A stretch of DNA of 64,000 nucleotides from an uncultured Subdoligranulum sp. (GTDB lineage: Bacteria; Bacillota; Clostridia; Oscillospirales; Ruminococcaceae): assembly GCA_900545545.1 (NCBI GenBank), contig UQZO01000001.1, forward strand, positions 1-64,000. Direction: 5' to 3'. Shown here piece after piece: positions 27,208 through 36,251 of the stretch. Made by a program: the position numbers and the translations under genes. The notes beneath the pieces are model-generated. The model ran no database searches. It worked only from the letters and a program-made list of their open reading frames with translations, and was not told the DNA's origin. Position 1 is the stretch's first letter. Each line of letters begins with the position of its first letter.

Positions 27208-27236
27208 GTTCTCTGTATCTGTGGAAAAGGAGCGCT

Positions 27237-29087
27237 ATGACAAAAGCTGAACTCTACCGCAAAGCCTGTATGCTGCCGCTGCTGCCCGGTGTGTATATCA
27301 TCCGGGACAAAAGCGATACCATCATCTATATCGGTAAGGCCAAGCGCCTGAAAACCCGGGTTTCCCAGTATTTCCGGGAAGGCGTCCCCCACGACGCCAA
27401 GGTCACCCAGATGATCGCCCACGCCTTCACCTTTGATGTGATCGTCTGCCAGAGCGAGTTTGAGGCCCTGGTACTGGAAGCCAGCCAGATCAAGGCGCAC
27501 ACGCCGAAATACAACATCCTGCTCAAGGATGACAAGGGCTACAGCTATGTCAAGGTGACCAAAGGCCCCTGGCCGCGGATCTCGGCCGCGTTGCAAAAGG
27601 ATGACGATGGCGCCGACTATATCGGCCCGTTTACCTCCTCCTTTGCGGTGCGGGAGATGGTGGAGATGGCCCAGGATTGTTTCCTGCTGCCGCGCTGCAA
27701 CCGGGAATTCCCCCGGGATTTCGGCAAGGACCGCCCCTGCCTGAACGCCCACATCGGCAAATGTATGGCGGTGTGCAGCGGCAAAATCACCTGCGAAGCC
27801 TACAACGACGCGGTGCAGGGCGCACTGCGGATGATCCGCTACGGCAAAAAGGATATCGTCAAGCAGCTGCGTGAAAAAATGGAAGCGGCCTCCGACCGGC
27901 TGGATTTTGAAACCGCGGCCCTGCTGCGGGACCAGATTCAGGCCATCGAGCGGGTGGCAGCCGGGCAGAAGGTGGTCATGGACGCCGACACCGAGATGGA
28001 TGTCATTGCCCTGGCGGGCACCACCCGGGCGGTGTGCGCGGCGGTGCTGCGCTACCGTGACGGCCGCCTGACCGATAAACGGGAATTCATGTTCCACGAT
28101 ACCACCGACATTGCCGCTGTGCGGGAGGAATTTCTGCCCCAGTATTACCTGGACGGTGAGACCATCCCCAAAATCATCGCCGTGGACGCCCTGCCTTCCG
28201 ACGCAGAGGCCCTGAACGAGGCGCTGAACCAGACCCGCGGCAGCAAGGTGGAGCTGTATGTGCCCCAGCGGGGGGATGTGGCCAAGCTGGTCACCATGGC
28301 CTACACCAATGCGGTGGAACGCCTGGGCCGGGAGAGCGGCCGCTACACCCGGGAGGAAAAACTGCTGGAGGAAGCCGCCCAGATGCTGGGGCTCAAATCA
28401 CCGCCCCGGGTCATTGAGAGCTACGATATCTCCAACTGGGGCGATGGCTCCAGCGTCTGCGGTATGGTGGTCTTTAAAGACGGTAAGCCTTACCGTTCGG
28501 GGTATCGCCGCTTCAAGATGAAGACGGTGGCCGGTACCGACGACTACGCCTCGCTGGCGGAAACGCTGTCCCGCCGCGCCGCTGAGTATGAAGCCGCCCG
28601 CCGCGGCGAAAAGCCGGACGGCCCCCAGAACCAGTTTGCCACTATGCCGGACCTGTTGCTCATCGACGGCGGCAGGGGACAGGTGAGCGCCGTCAAACAG
28701 GCGCTGAAGGACACAGCCTTTGCGCATGTGCCCACCTTCGGCATGGTCAAGGATGACCACCACCGCACCCGAGCCATTGTGGATGACGAGGGCGGCGAAA
28801 TCGCCATCAACCGCAACCGCAATATCTTCACCTTTGTCACCAACATTCAGGACGAAACCCACCGCTACGCCAACGACTACCGCAAGCGCGCCATGAAAAA
28901 GCGTTCCTACGCGGCCACGCTGACGGCCCTGCCCGGTGTGGGCGAAAAGACCAGCGCCGCCCTGCTGGCCCACTTCAAGACGGTGGCGGCGGTCAAGGCC
29001 GCCAGCATCTCGGACTTGGAGGAAGTCAAGGGCATCAGCCACGCCAAGGCGGAAAAGCTGTACAACGCCCTGCGCAATGGGGTATAA
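27237..29087 (+). CDS. uvrC: excinuclease ABC subunit C
   Basis: A 616-residue nuclease of nucleotide excision repair that makes both incisions around a DNA lesion bound by UvrB. The N-terminal GIY-YIG domain starts LPGVYIIRDKSDTIIYIGKA; a UVR helix pair lies near residues 200-235; the RNase H-like C-terminal nuclease has SYDISNWGDGSSV and LLIDGGRGQ; tandem helix-hairpin-helix elements (LPGVGEKTSAALL) close the protein. The ATG at 27237 follows AAAGGAG and is preferred to an in-frame ATG 20 codons upstream that lies within the ptsH terminator. Confidence 0.96.
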   Translation: MTKAELYRKACMLPLLPGVYIIRDKSDTIIYIGKAKRLKTRVSQYFREGVPHDAKVTQMIAHAFTFDVIVCQSEFEALVLEASQIKAHTPKYNILLKDDKGYSYVKVTKGPWPRISAALQKDDDGADYIGPFTSSFAVREMVEMAQDCFLLPRCNREFPRDFGKDRPCLNAHIGKCMAVCSGKITCEAYNDAVQGALRMIRYGKKDIVKQLREKMEAASDRLDFETAALLRDQIQAIERVAAGQKVVMDADTEMDVIALAGTTRAVCAAVLRYRDGRLTDKREFMFHDTTDIAAVREEFLPQYYLDGETIPKIIAVDALPSDAEALNEALNQTRGSKVELYVPQRGDVAKLVTMAYTNAVERLGRESGRYTREEKLLEEAAQMLGLKSPPRVIESYDISNWGDGSSVCGMVVFKDGKPYRSGYRRFKMKTVAGTDDYASLAETLSRRAAEYEAARRGEKPDGPQNQFATMPDLLLIDGGRGQVSAVKQALKDTAFAHVPTFGMVKDDHHRTRAIVDDEGGEIAINRNRNIFTFVTNIQDETHRYANDYRKRAMKKRSYAATLTALPGVGEKTSAALLAHFKTVAAVKAASISDLEEVKGISHAKAEKLYNALRNGV

Positions 29088-29135
29088 TCGAGGCGGCGGG
29101 AAATGCCGCCAAAACAACACATAGAGGAGCGGTCT

Positions 29136-31556
29136 ATGCTCATTCTTACCATTCTTCTCACGCTGCTGATCGCAGTATTCTTCGCCTGGCTGCCGGGGCG
29201 GCTGGAACATCGAAAAATCAACCGCGCCGATCTCTGGTCGGGGCCGGGGCTGGTACTGGCCGTTTGGATTTGGGCGGGGTGCATCTATTCCAAACCCGGG
29301 CTGACGGCGGGGTTCGATGCCTTCCGTCTGTTGGGCATCGCCGGTATGGCCCTGTGGACCTGCGCCGTGGTGTGCGGGTTCCGGCTGCGGCACCGGCTGC
29401 CGCGCTTTCGCACCGCTGCGGCGGTGGGATTGCTGCTGGCTTCGGCCCTGGGGCTGGAACTTTTCGTCTGCAACCTCAACTTCTGGGCGACCCACAGCTA
29501 TACGCCGGTGGACCTGCGTCCCTACCTGACGGAGGACGCCGACGCAGAGGCCCCGCTGACGCTGAATGACGAACACAATACCCTGACCTTTGCGGGGCTG
29601 GACCAGGAGCTCTACAATCTGCAGCTCATCGGCCTGACCTACCAGTACGACGGCCCTCACCCGGAGGTGCAGAGCCCGCTGTTCACCCTGACGGTGGCGG
29701 CCACCGACGAAGCCAGTTCGGTTTCCCGCCAAAGCTGGCCCTGGCAGGTGGCGGCGCGGTCGGTGCGCAGCCAGACGCGCAGCCTGGACCTTTCGGGCAA
29801 GGCCTCCACGCTGACGCTCACCGCCGCCGCCTATGACGGCGAATACCGGCAGTATCCGCTCAGCTACACGCTGGAAACGGTGTATGCCAACGTGCCCCGG
29901 CCGCTGGATTTTTCGCTGGTGCGGTTTGCGGCACTCTTTGCCCTGCTGGGGGCGGCTTTCGCCCTGCGCCTGGCCAGTGTGCTCTGGCGGGAGGTTTATC
30001 TCGAACACACCCGCCGTTACCGCCCGGCGGTACTGCTGGTGATGGCGGTTCTGGCAGCGTCGGCGTTTCTGGCGCCTTTTGCCGACCGGTTCAACGCCGG
30101 GGTGGCGACTTCCTTCTATAACACAGCGGACTGGGACGGCGTAAGCCGTATCACCTTTACCAAGCATATCAACGATTGGGCCAACGATACGGCGGCCCAG
30201 TACGGCGCCCTGGCGCACAGCCTGTTAAGTGGCCGCCTGGACCTGGAAAAGGACCCGCCGGAAGGGATGCTTTCGCTGGAGAATCCCTACGATACCGCAG
30301 CCCGGCAGCAGGCGGCCCCCGATGCTCTGTGGGATGTGGCCTACTACGAGGGGCGCTACTACGTCTATTTCGGTCTGGTGCCCTGCCTTTTGTTCCAGCT
30401 GCCTTTTGAGGCACTGACGGGAGTGGGGGACTTGCCGCCCAGTCTGCCCATGATTCTGCTTTCCTGGCTGTTCATCTGGGCGTCCTTCGGCTGTGTCAAG
30501 CAGGCGCTGCGCCGCTGGTTCCCGCGGGCCAGTGCGGCGGTTTATCTGCTCACGGCTACCGGTTTGGCGGCAGGCAGCCAGATCTGGTACCTGCTGCTGC
30601 GCCCCTCGGTGTATGAGTACGCCATCCTCTGCGGTGCGGCTTTCGTAATGCTGGGGCTCTGGCAGTGGCTGGCGGCGTCCAATACCCCGGTGGAAAAGCG
30701 GGGCCGCCTGCTTGCCCACCTTGCACTGGGCAGTCTGTGCATGGCGCTGGTGGCGGGCTGCCGCCCCCAGATGGAACTGTTTGCCGTGCTGGCCCTGCCG
30801 ATTTTCTGGCAGCGTTACGTGCGGCAAAAACGCCTGGTCAGCCGCGCCGGGGCAGGGGAGGCAGCCGCCTTCCTGCTGCCGGTGATTGCGGTGGCGGCGG
30901 TGCTGATGTGGTACAACGCTGCACGGTTCGGTTCGCCCTTTGACTTTGGTGCCAACTACAACCTGACCAGCAACGATATGACCCGCCGCGGATTCAGCGT
31001 CGGGCGTATTGCCCCGGCGGTGCTCACCTTCCTGTTCGGCGTGCCGGGCATCAGCACGGTGTTCCCGTATCTCAGCGCCACCCGGATGAGCACCAACTAT
31101 ATGGGCCTGACCATCACTGAGCTGTTCTACGGCTGTGCGTTTGTCTGCCTGCCGCTGCTGTGGGGGCTGGCGGTCCTGCCGCTGGCCCGCCGCCGTCTGG
31201 GCAAACAGCGGGACCTGCGTGCCTGGCTGCTGCTGACGCTGGCGGCCATGCTGATTCTTGCGATCCTTGACTGCGAGATGGCGGGTATGCTCTACCGCTA
31301 CCAGAGCGACTGGCTGGGACCGCTGCTGCTGGCGGGGGCGCTGGCCTGGCTGCTGGCGGAACAGGTCCTGCAGGACCATACCGGCCAGCCCGGTGTGGCG
31401 GCGCTGCAATCGCTCTACCGCACGGCGCTGCCGCTGGCGGTGCTGGCGGGGGCCGTCTACAATTTCTGCGTTTACTTCTCGGCGGAACCCGGCCTCATCG
31501 GTCAGAATCCCGCCCTTTACCAGAATGTGAGCCGTCTGGTCCAGTTCTGGCTGTGA
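29136..31556 (+). CDS. large polytopic membrane protein of unknown function
   Basis: An 806-residue protein with about 14 predicted membrane helices. Four helices (residues 2-125) are followed by a soluble segment of about 140 residues rich in Thr and Asp, then roughly ten more helices to the C terminus. No motif for a known transporter is obvious; the overall layout recalls membrane glycosyltransferases or lipid-linked sugar enzymes, but I cannot assign it. The ATG at 29136 has GAGGAG 8 nt upstream. It sits 48 bp after uvrC and ends at a terminator. Confidence 0.75.
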   Translation: MLILTILLTLLIAVFFAWLPGRLEHRKINRADLWSGPGLVLAVWIWAGCIYSKPGLTAGFDAFRLLGIAGMALWTCAVVCGFRLRHRLPRFRTAAAVGLLLASALGLELFVCNLNFWATHSYTPVDLRPYLTEDADAEAPLTLNDEHNTLTFAGLDQELYNLQLIGLTYQYDGPHPEVQSPLFTLTVAATDEASSVSRQSWPWQVAARSVRSQTRSLDLSGKASTLTLTAAAYDGEYRQYPLSYTLETVYANVPRPLDFSLVRFAALFALLGAAFALRLASVLWREVYLEHTRRYRPAVLLVMAVLAASAFLAPFADRFNAGVATSFYNTADWDGVSRITFTKHINDWANDTAAQYGALAHSLLSGRLDLEKDPPEGMLSLENPYDTAARQQAAPDALWDVAYYEGRYYVYFGLVPCLLFQLPFEALTGVGDLPPSLPMILLSWLFIWASFGCVKQALRRWFPRASAAVYLLTATGLAAGSQIWYLLLRPSVYEYAILCGAAFVMLGLWQWLAASNTPVEKRGRLLAHLALGSLCMALVAGCRPQMELFAVLALPIFWQRYVRQKRLVSRAGAGEAAAFLLPVIAVAAVLMWYNAARFGSPFDFGANYNLTSNDMTRRGFSVGRIAPAVLTFLFGVPGISTVFPYLSATRMSTNYMGLTITELFYGCAFVCLPLLWGLAVLPLARRRLGKQRDLRAWLLLTLAAMLILAILDCEMAGMLYRYQSDWLGPLLLAGALAWLLAEQVLQDHTGQPGVAALQSLYRTALPLAVLAGAVYNFCVYFSAEPGLIGQNPALYQNVSRLVQFWL

Positions 31557-31567
31557 TTTTCTGCGGC

Positions 31568-31606
31568 AAAGCCCTTCCGGTACACTGCGTGCCGGAAGGG
31601 CTTTTT
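31568..31606 (+). terminator. terminator after the membrane protein gene
   Basis: The stem AAAGCCCTTCCGG/CCGGAAGGGCTTT with an 11-nt loop is followed by TTTTTC. Confidence 0.9.
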
Positions 31607-31607
31607 C

Positions 31608-31636
31608 TTGCATAATGGAAGCAAACGCTCTATAAT
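31608..31636 (+). promoter_or_regulatory. promoter of the sensing operon
   Basis: -35 TTGCAT (31608-31613), 17-bp spacer, -10 TATAAT (31631-31636). Confidence 0.82.
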
Positions 31637-31663
31637 GAAGCCAGCAAAAGAAGGAGAAAGCCT

Positions 31664-32929
31664 ATGCCGGACAAAAATATTTATACCGTCGTGGTAGCCG
31701 ACGATGAGGATGAGCTGCGGGAAGCTGTCTGCACCATGACTCCCTGGGAAGCCCTGGGGTTTCATCTTGTGGGCAGCGCCAGCAACGGCCTGGACGCGCT
31801 GGAACTGGTGGAGCGTCTGGAACCTGACCTGCTGCTGACGGATATCCGGATGCCGTTTATTTCCGGCATCGAGCTGGCCCGTCAGGTGCGCGAAATCCGC
31901 CCCGCCATGCACATTGCATTCCTGAGCGGTTACGATGATTTTGAGTACGCCAAACAGGCCATCCAGTACAACATCATCAGCTACATGCTCAAACCGCTGA
32001 CGATGGATGGCCTGGCCGCCGAACTCAAGGTCATCCACGAAAAGATCGACCAGCGGTATGCCAGCCTGCGCCGTTTGGACAACAACCAGGGCGACCGTGC
32101 CGAGTTTGCCATCCCCCTGGTGCTGGAACATTACGACAATCCGTCGGATGACATCGAGGCTACACTGCGCGAACAGGCGGTGGCCTGCGGCTTGCTGCGC
32201 GGCAGCGATGACCGCAGCCTGCTGGTGGTACTGACGGCGGCCATGTCGGATGGCACGCCCTGCGCGCCGGGTTTCACGCGGTTAGTGGAACAGCTGGCCA
32301 ACAAATATCTGCGCCATTTTGTCTTTGCGGCCAGCGGCAAGGTGGTGGCGGTGCTGCTGGGCAACCTTTCGGACTTTGAGGAATACCTGCACATTCTGGC
32401 CGACGAGATCTGCCAGCTGACCGAACGTGCCCTGGGCAAACGGGTGCTGGTGGGCGTAAGCCGTTCGGTCACGGCGTTTACCGAGCTGAACGGGGCCTAC
32501 CGCCAGGCACTGGAAGCGCTGCATGCAGCGGTGGAAAGTGAAGGAGGCGTCAGCTTCACCGCCGACACCCGCAAGGGCGGCGGCCTGTGTGAGCGTGCAT
32601 TGGAAATTATCGAGCAGCATTATATGGACGAGGCTCTTTCGCTGGCCTCCCTCAGTGCCATGCTGGATGTCAGCCCCAACCACCTCAGCGCCTGTATCAA
32701 GAAAACCGCGGGGGAAACCTTCATCAACATTCTGGTGCGCCGCCGTATGGAAGCTGCCCAGCAGCTGCTGCTGACCACCAATCTGCAGGTGCGGGAGATT
32801 GCCCGCCGCTGCGGTTACAGCGACCAGCACTATTTCAGTTACTGCTTTAAAAAGTACAACGGCACTTCTCCCGGCGCACTGCGCCGCCAGCGGGCTGCCC
32901 AGACTGCAAGCGGGGAGGCAACGTCATGA
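31664..32929 (+). CDS. AraC-type response regulator (YesN-like)
   Basis: A 421-residue response regulator. The receiver domain (1-120) has VVVADDEDE, phospho-acceptor D60 in LLLTDIRMP, and the switch lysine in SYMLKPL. A middle region of about 180 residues precedes an AraC-family DNA-binding domain (residues 305-412) with two helix-turn-helix units, LASLSAMLDVSPNHLSACIKK and VREIARRCGYSDQHYFSYCFKK. YesN-type regulators control carbohydrate uptake genes. Its stop overlaps the kinase start by 4 bp (ATGA). Confidence 0.93.
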   Translation: MPDKNIYTVVVADDEDELREAVCTMTPWEALGFHLVGSASNGLDALELVERLEPDLLLTDIRMPFISGIELARQVREIRPAMHIAFLSGYDDFEYAKQAIQYNIISYMLKPLTMDGLAAELKVIHEKIDQRYASLRRLDNNQGDRAEFAIPLVLEHYDNPSDDIEATLREQAVACGLLRGSDDRSLLVVLTAAMSDGTPCAPGFTRLVEQLANKYLRHFVFAASGKVVAVLLGNLSDFEEYLHILADEICQLTERALGKRVLVGVSRSVTAFTELNGAYRQALEALHAAVESEGGVSFTADTRKGGGLCERALEIIEQHYMDEALSLASLSAMLDVSPNHLSACIKKTAGETFINILVRRRMEAAQQLLLTTNLQVREIARRCGYSDQHYFSYCFKKYNGTSPGALRRQRAAQTASGEATS

Positions 32930-34650
32930 AACCGCGATACCGTACCCCCCGTACCGCGCCGCTGATCGTTTTGCTGATTACGGCGGTGGCGGCTGTGACG
33001 CTGGCCCTCTGCGTGGCGGCGTTTCTGCGCAGTTATCGTGCCGCAGTGGTACAGAGCGCCCGCACCAGCAGCGCCCAGGCGGTCAATCAGGTGGTGGGCA
33101 CCGTCAGCAATTATGTGGAAAACCTGGATGAAACCATTTCCGACGTAATGACACAGATGAACATGCCGGAAGATGCCCGGGATGCGTATTTCAATGCCTG
33201 GCTCAACGCCCGCAGTGAGGTGGTGGCGGTTACCACCTACGATGCTGCCGGCAATTTGCAGGACTGTTGGGCCCTGGGGCACACCCCGCGCCAGGAGATC
33301 CTGCAAAACCTCTCTTTTAATCTGAGTTCCGCACAGCAGCAGGAAAGCGGTTATATCAGCTCCCCCCATGTGGAATCCATCTTTGAGGGGTACTATCCCT
33401 GGGTCGTGACCATTGTGCGGCCCATGCCCGGCGGCACAACGCCATCCTGGGTCGCGGTGGATGTGCGCTTTTCCGGCCTGGGGGCCAGCATCAACGGCGT
33501 GGGCATCGGTCAGCACGGCTATTGCTACCTGATGGATGAACACGGCAACATGGTGTACCATCCCCAGCAGCAGCTGCTGTACGCGGGCATCAAAAGCGAG
33601 GAAGCCGCCCGCCTGGCAGGCTTTGCAGACGGCACCTATGTGGAAGATACCGTCATTTACAGCATCCAGGATGTGCCGGACAGCAACTGGCGTGTGGTCG
33701 GTGTGAGCTACATCGACGAAACCGTCAACGAGAGCTTCTGGCAGATGGCCCGCATCACCCTGGGGACCGCTGCCATGATTCTGGTGGCTGCCCTGCTGGT
33801 GGGGTGGATCATTTCCCGGCTGCTCAGCGATCCGCTGCAACAACTGGAAACCGCCATGGAACAGTTCGAAAAGGACGCCGACGGCTTTGTGTACAAGCCG
33901 GTGGGCGGTACGCGGGAAGTGGAAGAACTGTCGGATTCCTTCGGGCATATGGTCGGGCGCATTCAATGCCTGATGACCACCGTGCGTGAGGAGGAGATCA
34001 ACCTGCGCAAGACCGAGCTCAAGGCGCTACAGGCGCAGATCAACCCCCATTTCCTGTACAACACGCTGGATTCCATCGCCTGGATGTGTGAGCGCGGCAA
34101 AAACGCCGACGCCGTCAAGATGGTTCATGCGCTGGCGCGGCTGTTCCGCATCAGCATCAGCCGCGGCCATGAACTGATTCCCATCGAAAAGGAACTCCAG
34201 CATGCCGAGTCTTATCTGCTGATTCAAAAATTCCGTTACAAAAATCAGTTTACCTACCATTTCACGGTGGACGAAAGCTGCCTGCACTGTCTGTGCAACA
34301 AGATCACGCTGCAGCCCATCATCGAAAATTCCATCACCCACGGCCTGGACCTGATGGTGGACCCCGGCCATATTGAGATCGAGGTCTGCAGCGAAGGGGA
34401 GGATATCCTCTTTAAGGTCAGCGATGACGGCATCGGCATGTCGGCGGAGCAGGTTGCCGAGCTGTTGAAGAACGAGCCCAGTGACCGCACCGGCATTGGC
34501 ATCAAAAATGTCAACGACCGGCTGCGCATCTATTTCGGGCCGCAGTATGGCCTGTCCATTGACAGCGTGCCCGATGAGGGGACCACTGTGACCATCCGCA
34601 TGCCGCGCGTGCCGGAAGACCGGGAGGGCGATTATGAAAAGAATATGTAA
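32926..34650 (+). CDS. sensor histidine kinase (YesM-like)
   Basis: A 574-residue membrane kinase. One helix lies at residues 12-36, an extracellular region of about 245 residues (dCache-like) follows, then a second helix near 283-307 and a HAMP segment. The kinase core is the His_kinase type (LytS/YesM): QAQINPHFLYNTLDSIAWMCE holds the phospho-histidine; the N box is QPIIENSITHGL and the G box DDGIGMS with GIGIKNVNDRL. It is translationally coupled to the regulator before it and overlaps the binding-protein gene after it by 17 bp. Confidence 0.93.
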   Translation: MKPRYRTPRTAPLIVLLITAVAAVTLALCVAAFLRSYRAAVVQSARTSSAQAVNQVVGTVSNYVENLDETISDVMTQMNMPEDARDAYFNAWLNARSEVVAVTTYDAAGNLQDCWALGHTPRQEILQNLSFNLSSAQQQESGYISSPHVESIFEGYYPWVVTIVRPMPGGTTPSWVAVDVRFSGLGASINGVGIGQHGYCYLMDEHGNMVYHPQQQLLYAGIKSEEAARLAGFADGTYVEDTVIYSIQDVPDSNWRVVGVSYIDETVNESFWQMARITLGTAAMILVAALLVGWIISRLLSDPLQQLETAMEQFEKDADGFVYKPVGGTREVEELSDSFGHMVGRIQCLMTTVREEEINLRKTELKALQAQINPHFLYNTLDSIAWMCERGKNADAVKMVHALARLFRISISRGHELIPIEKELQHAESYLLIQKFRYKNQFTYHFTVDESCLHCLCNKITLQPIIENSITHGLDLMVDPGHIEIEVCSEGEDILFKVSDDGIGMSAEQVAELLKNEPSDRTGIGIKNVNDRLRIYFGPQYGLSIDSVPDEGTTVTIRMPRVPEDREGDYEKNM

Positions 34651-35614
34651 GCGCCTGACGGTTCTTTTGCTGGCGCTCTGTCTGCTGGCGGGATGTGCCG
34701 CCTCGGGCAGCGGCGCACAGACCGCCGATTCCACGCGGTATAAGGTGGCGCTGGTGGCCAAATCCACTCAGACAGATTTCTGGAAAGCGGTGTTTGTCGG
34801 TGCAGAAGCCGCCGCTACCGAGTACAATATGGACCTGACCATCGACGGCCCCGATACCGAGGAAGACTACGAAACCCAGAACCAGATGATCGCCGATGCA
34901 GTGGCGAGCGGTGCCCAGGCGCTGGTATTTTCGGCCATTGATTACGATGCCAATGCTCCGGCCATCGAGGCCGCTGCCGAGCAGGGCGTAAAGATCGTCG
35001 TGATCGACTCGGCAGTCAATTCCCAGAAGGTAGCCACCTACATTGGCACCGACAACTACAGCGCCGGGCAGATGGCGGCCCAGGCGGCGCTGCGCGGCGC
35101 CACCGGGGACCTGAAGGTGGGCATCGTGAATTACGATATCAACAGTGCCAACGGTCAGGACCGCGAGCGCGGCGCGGTGGATACCTTTGCGGAGAGCGGC
35201 CGTGCCGAGGTGGTGGCAACCATCCACACCCTGGCCGAGGCAACCAGTGCCCGTGCCGATACCCTGGCCATGCTGCAGGCACACCCCGAAATCAATGTGC
35301 TGCTGGCGTTCAACGAACCCACCAGCGTGGGCGCGGCCCAGGCCGTGGAGGAATTGCAGCTGCAGGATTCCCTGTGCATGGTAGCCTTCGACTCCAACCT
35401 GGAAACGGTGGATGCGCTGCAAACCGGCGTGGTGGATGCTTTGGTCATCCAGAATACCTACGAAATGGGATATTTTGGCGTGCAGAGCGCCTACAAACTG
35501 CTGGCCGGGCAGCGCAACGATGTGGAAAAACATGTGGATACCGCCACCCGCATCATCAACCGCGAAAATCTCTTCGCCCTGGACAGCCAGAAGGTGCTGT
35601 TCCCGGTCTCCTGA
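34634..35614 (+). CDS. sugar-type periplasmic-binding lipoprotein
   Basis: A 326-residue protein with signal LLALCLLAGC (lipobox cysteine near residue 19) and a type-1 periplasmic-binding fold: KVALVAKSTQTDFWKAVFVGAE, the ALVFSAIDYDAN strand-turn, IDSAVNSQKVATYIGTDNYSAG and the DALVIQNTYEMGYFGV hinge. This family binds sugars such as ribose or galactose. No ABC permease or ATPase follows, so it probably works as an extracellular sensor for the kinase encoded upstream, whose reading frame overlaps it by 17 bp. The ligand is not predictable. Confidence 0.9.
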   Translation: MKRICKRLTVLLLALCLLAGCAASGSGAQTADSTRYKVALVAKSTQTDFWKAVFVGAEAAATEYNMDLTIDGPDTEEDYETQNQMIADAVASGAQALVFSAIDYDANAPAIEAAAEQGVKIVVIDSAVNSQKVATYIGTDNYSAGQMAAQAALRGATGDLKVGIVNYDINSANGQDRERGAVDTFAESGRAEVVATIHTLAEATSARADTLAMLQAHPEINVLLAFNEPTSVGAAQAVEELQLQDSLCMVAFDSNLETVDALQTGVVDALVIQNTYEMGYFGVQSAYKLLAGQRNDVEKHVDTATRIINRENLFALDSQKVLFPVS

Positions 35615-35627
35615 CCCTACAAATAAC

Positions 35628-35658
35628 ACAGCCCCGGAGGATTTCCCTCCGGGGCTGT
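35628..35658. terminator. bidirectional terminator
   Basis: The 13-bp stem ACAGCCCCGGAGG/CCTCCGGGGCTGT lies between the convergent binding-protein and flavin-reductase genes. It lacks a strong U-run on either strand. Confidence 0.75.
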
Positions 35659-35678
35659 ATTGGTTCTGGTATTTTGAT

Positions 35679-36251
35679 TCAGCGGCGGGGCTTGCGCTTG
35701 CGCACGCTGTAGCCAAAGGTGCCCAGCCGCCGCCCCAGGGCAAGATAATCCCCGTGGGAGTAGACGATCAGTTTGGCTTTGTTCAGGCAAAGCTTGCCGT
35801 CCTCGTTCAGCAGCCGTTCGTCGATATCCACGGCGACGCATTCGGCCAGGAACAGATCATGGCTGCCCAGCGGAATCACCTGGGTGACCTTACATTCCAG
35901 GTTGACGGGGCTTTCCTCCAACAGCACGGTGCCGACTTTGGAGGCGGGCGCCGGGGTCAGTTTCATAGCGGCAAACTTGTCCACATCGCGGCCGCTCTTG
36001 ACGCCGCACCAGTCCACCGCCCGCACCAGGGACTCGGTGGGCAGGTTGACGACGAACTCGCCGCTCTCTTTGATGAGATGATGGCTGTACCGCTCCGGCC
36101 GCACGCTGATGGAAAGCATGGGCGGCTGGGTGCAGATGGTGCCGCACCAGCCCACCGTGATCAGGTTCGGTTTGTCGGGGCTGCCGCAGCTGACCAGTAC
36201 GGGCGGTTCGGGGTTGAGCAGGGTGGAACCTTTCCAGACCTGACGGCTCAT
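35679..36251 (-). CDS. flavin reductase family protein
   Basis: A 190-residue FMN-binding split-barrel protein of the flavin reductase/FlaRed group. Typical segments are PPVLVSCGSPDKPNLITVGWCGTICTQPPMLSISVRPERYSHHLI (broken by motif spacing) and GEFVVNLPT; the C terminus is basic. Such proteins bind FMN and reduce flavins or serve in anaerobic electron transfer. Its ATG overlaps the stop of the glycosyltransferase upstream by 4 bp, so the two are co-translated. The functional link between the two is not obvious. Confidence 0.9.
   Translation of the reverse strand: MSRQVWKGSTLLNPEPPVLVSCGSPDKPNLITVGWCGTICTQPPMLSISVRPERYSHHLIKESGEFVVNLPTESLVRAVDWCGVKSGRDVDKFAAMKLTPAPASKVGTVLLEESPVNLECKVTQVIPLGSHDLFLAECVAVDIDERLLNEDGKLCLNKAKLIVYSHGDYLALGRRLGTFGYSVRKRKPRR

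Noticed and set aside
26901..29087. ptsH and uvrC as one functional operon
   Set aside because: A strong terminator lies between them, and uvrC has its own ribosome site. The closeness looks incidental.
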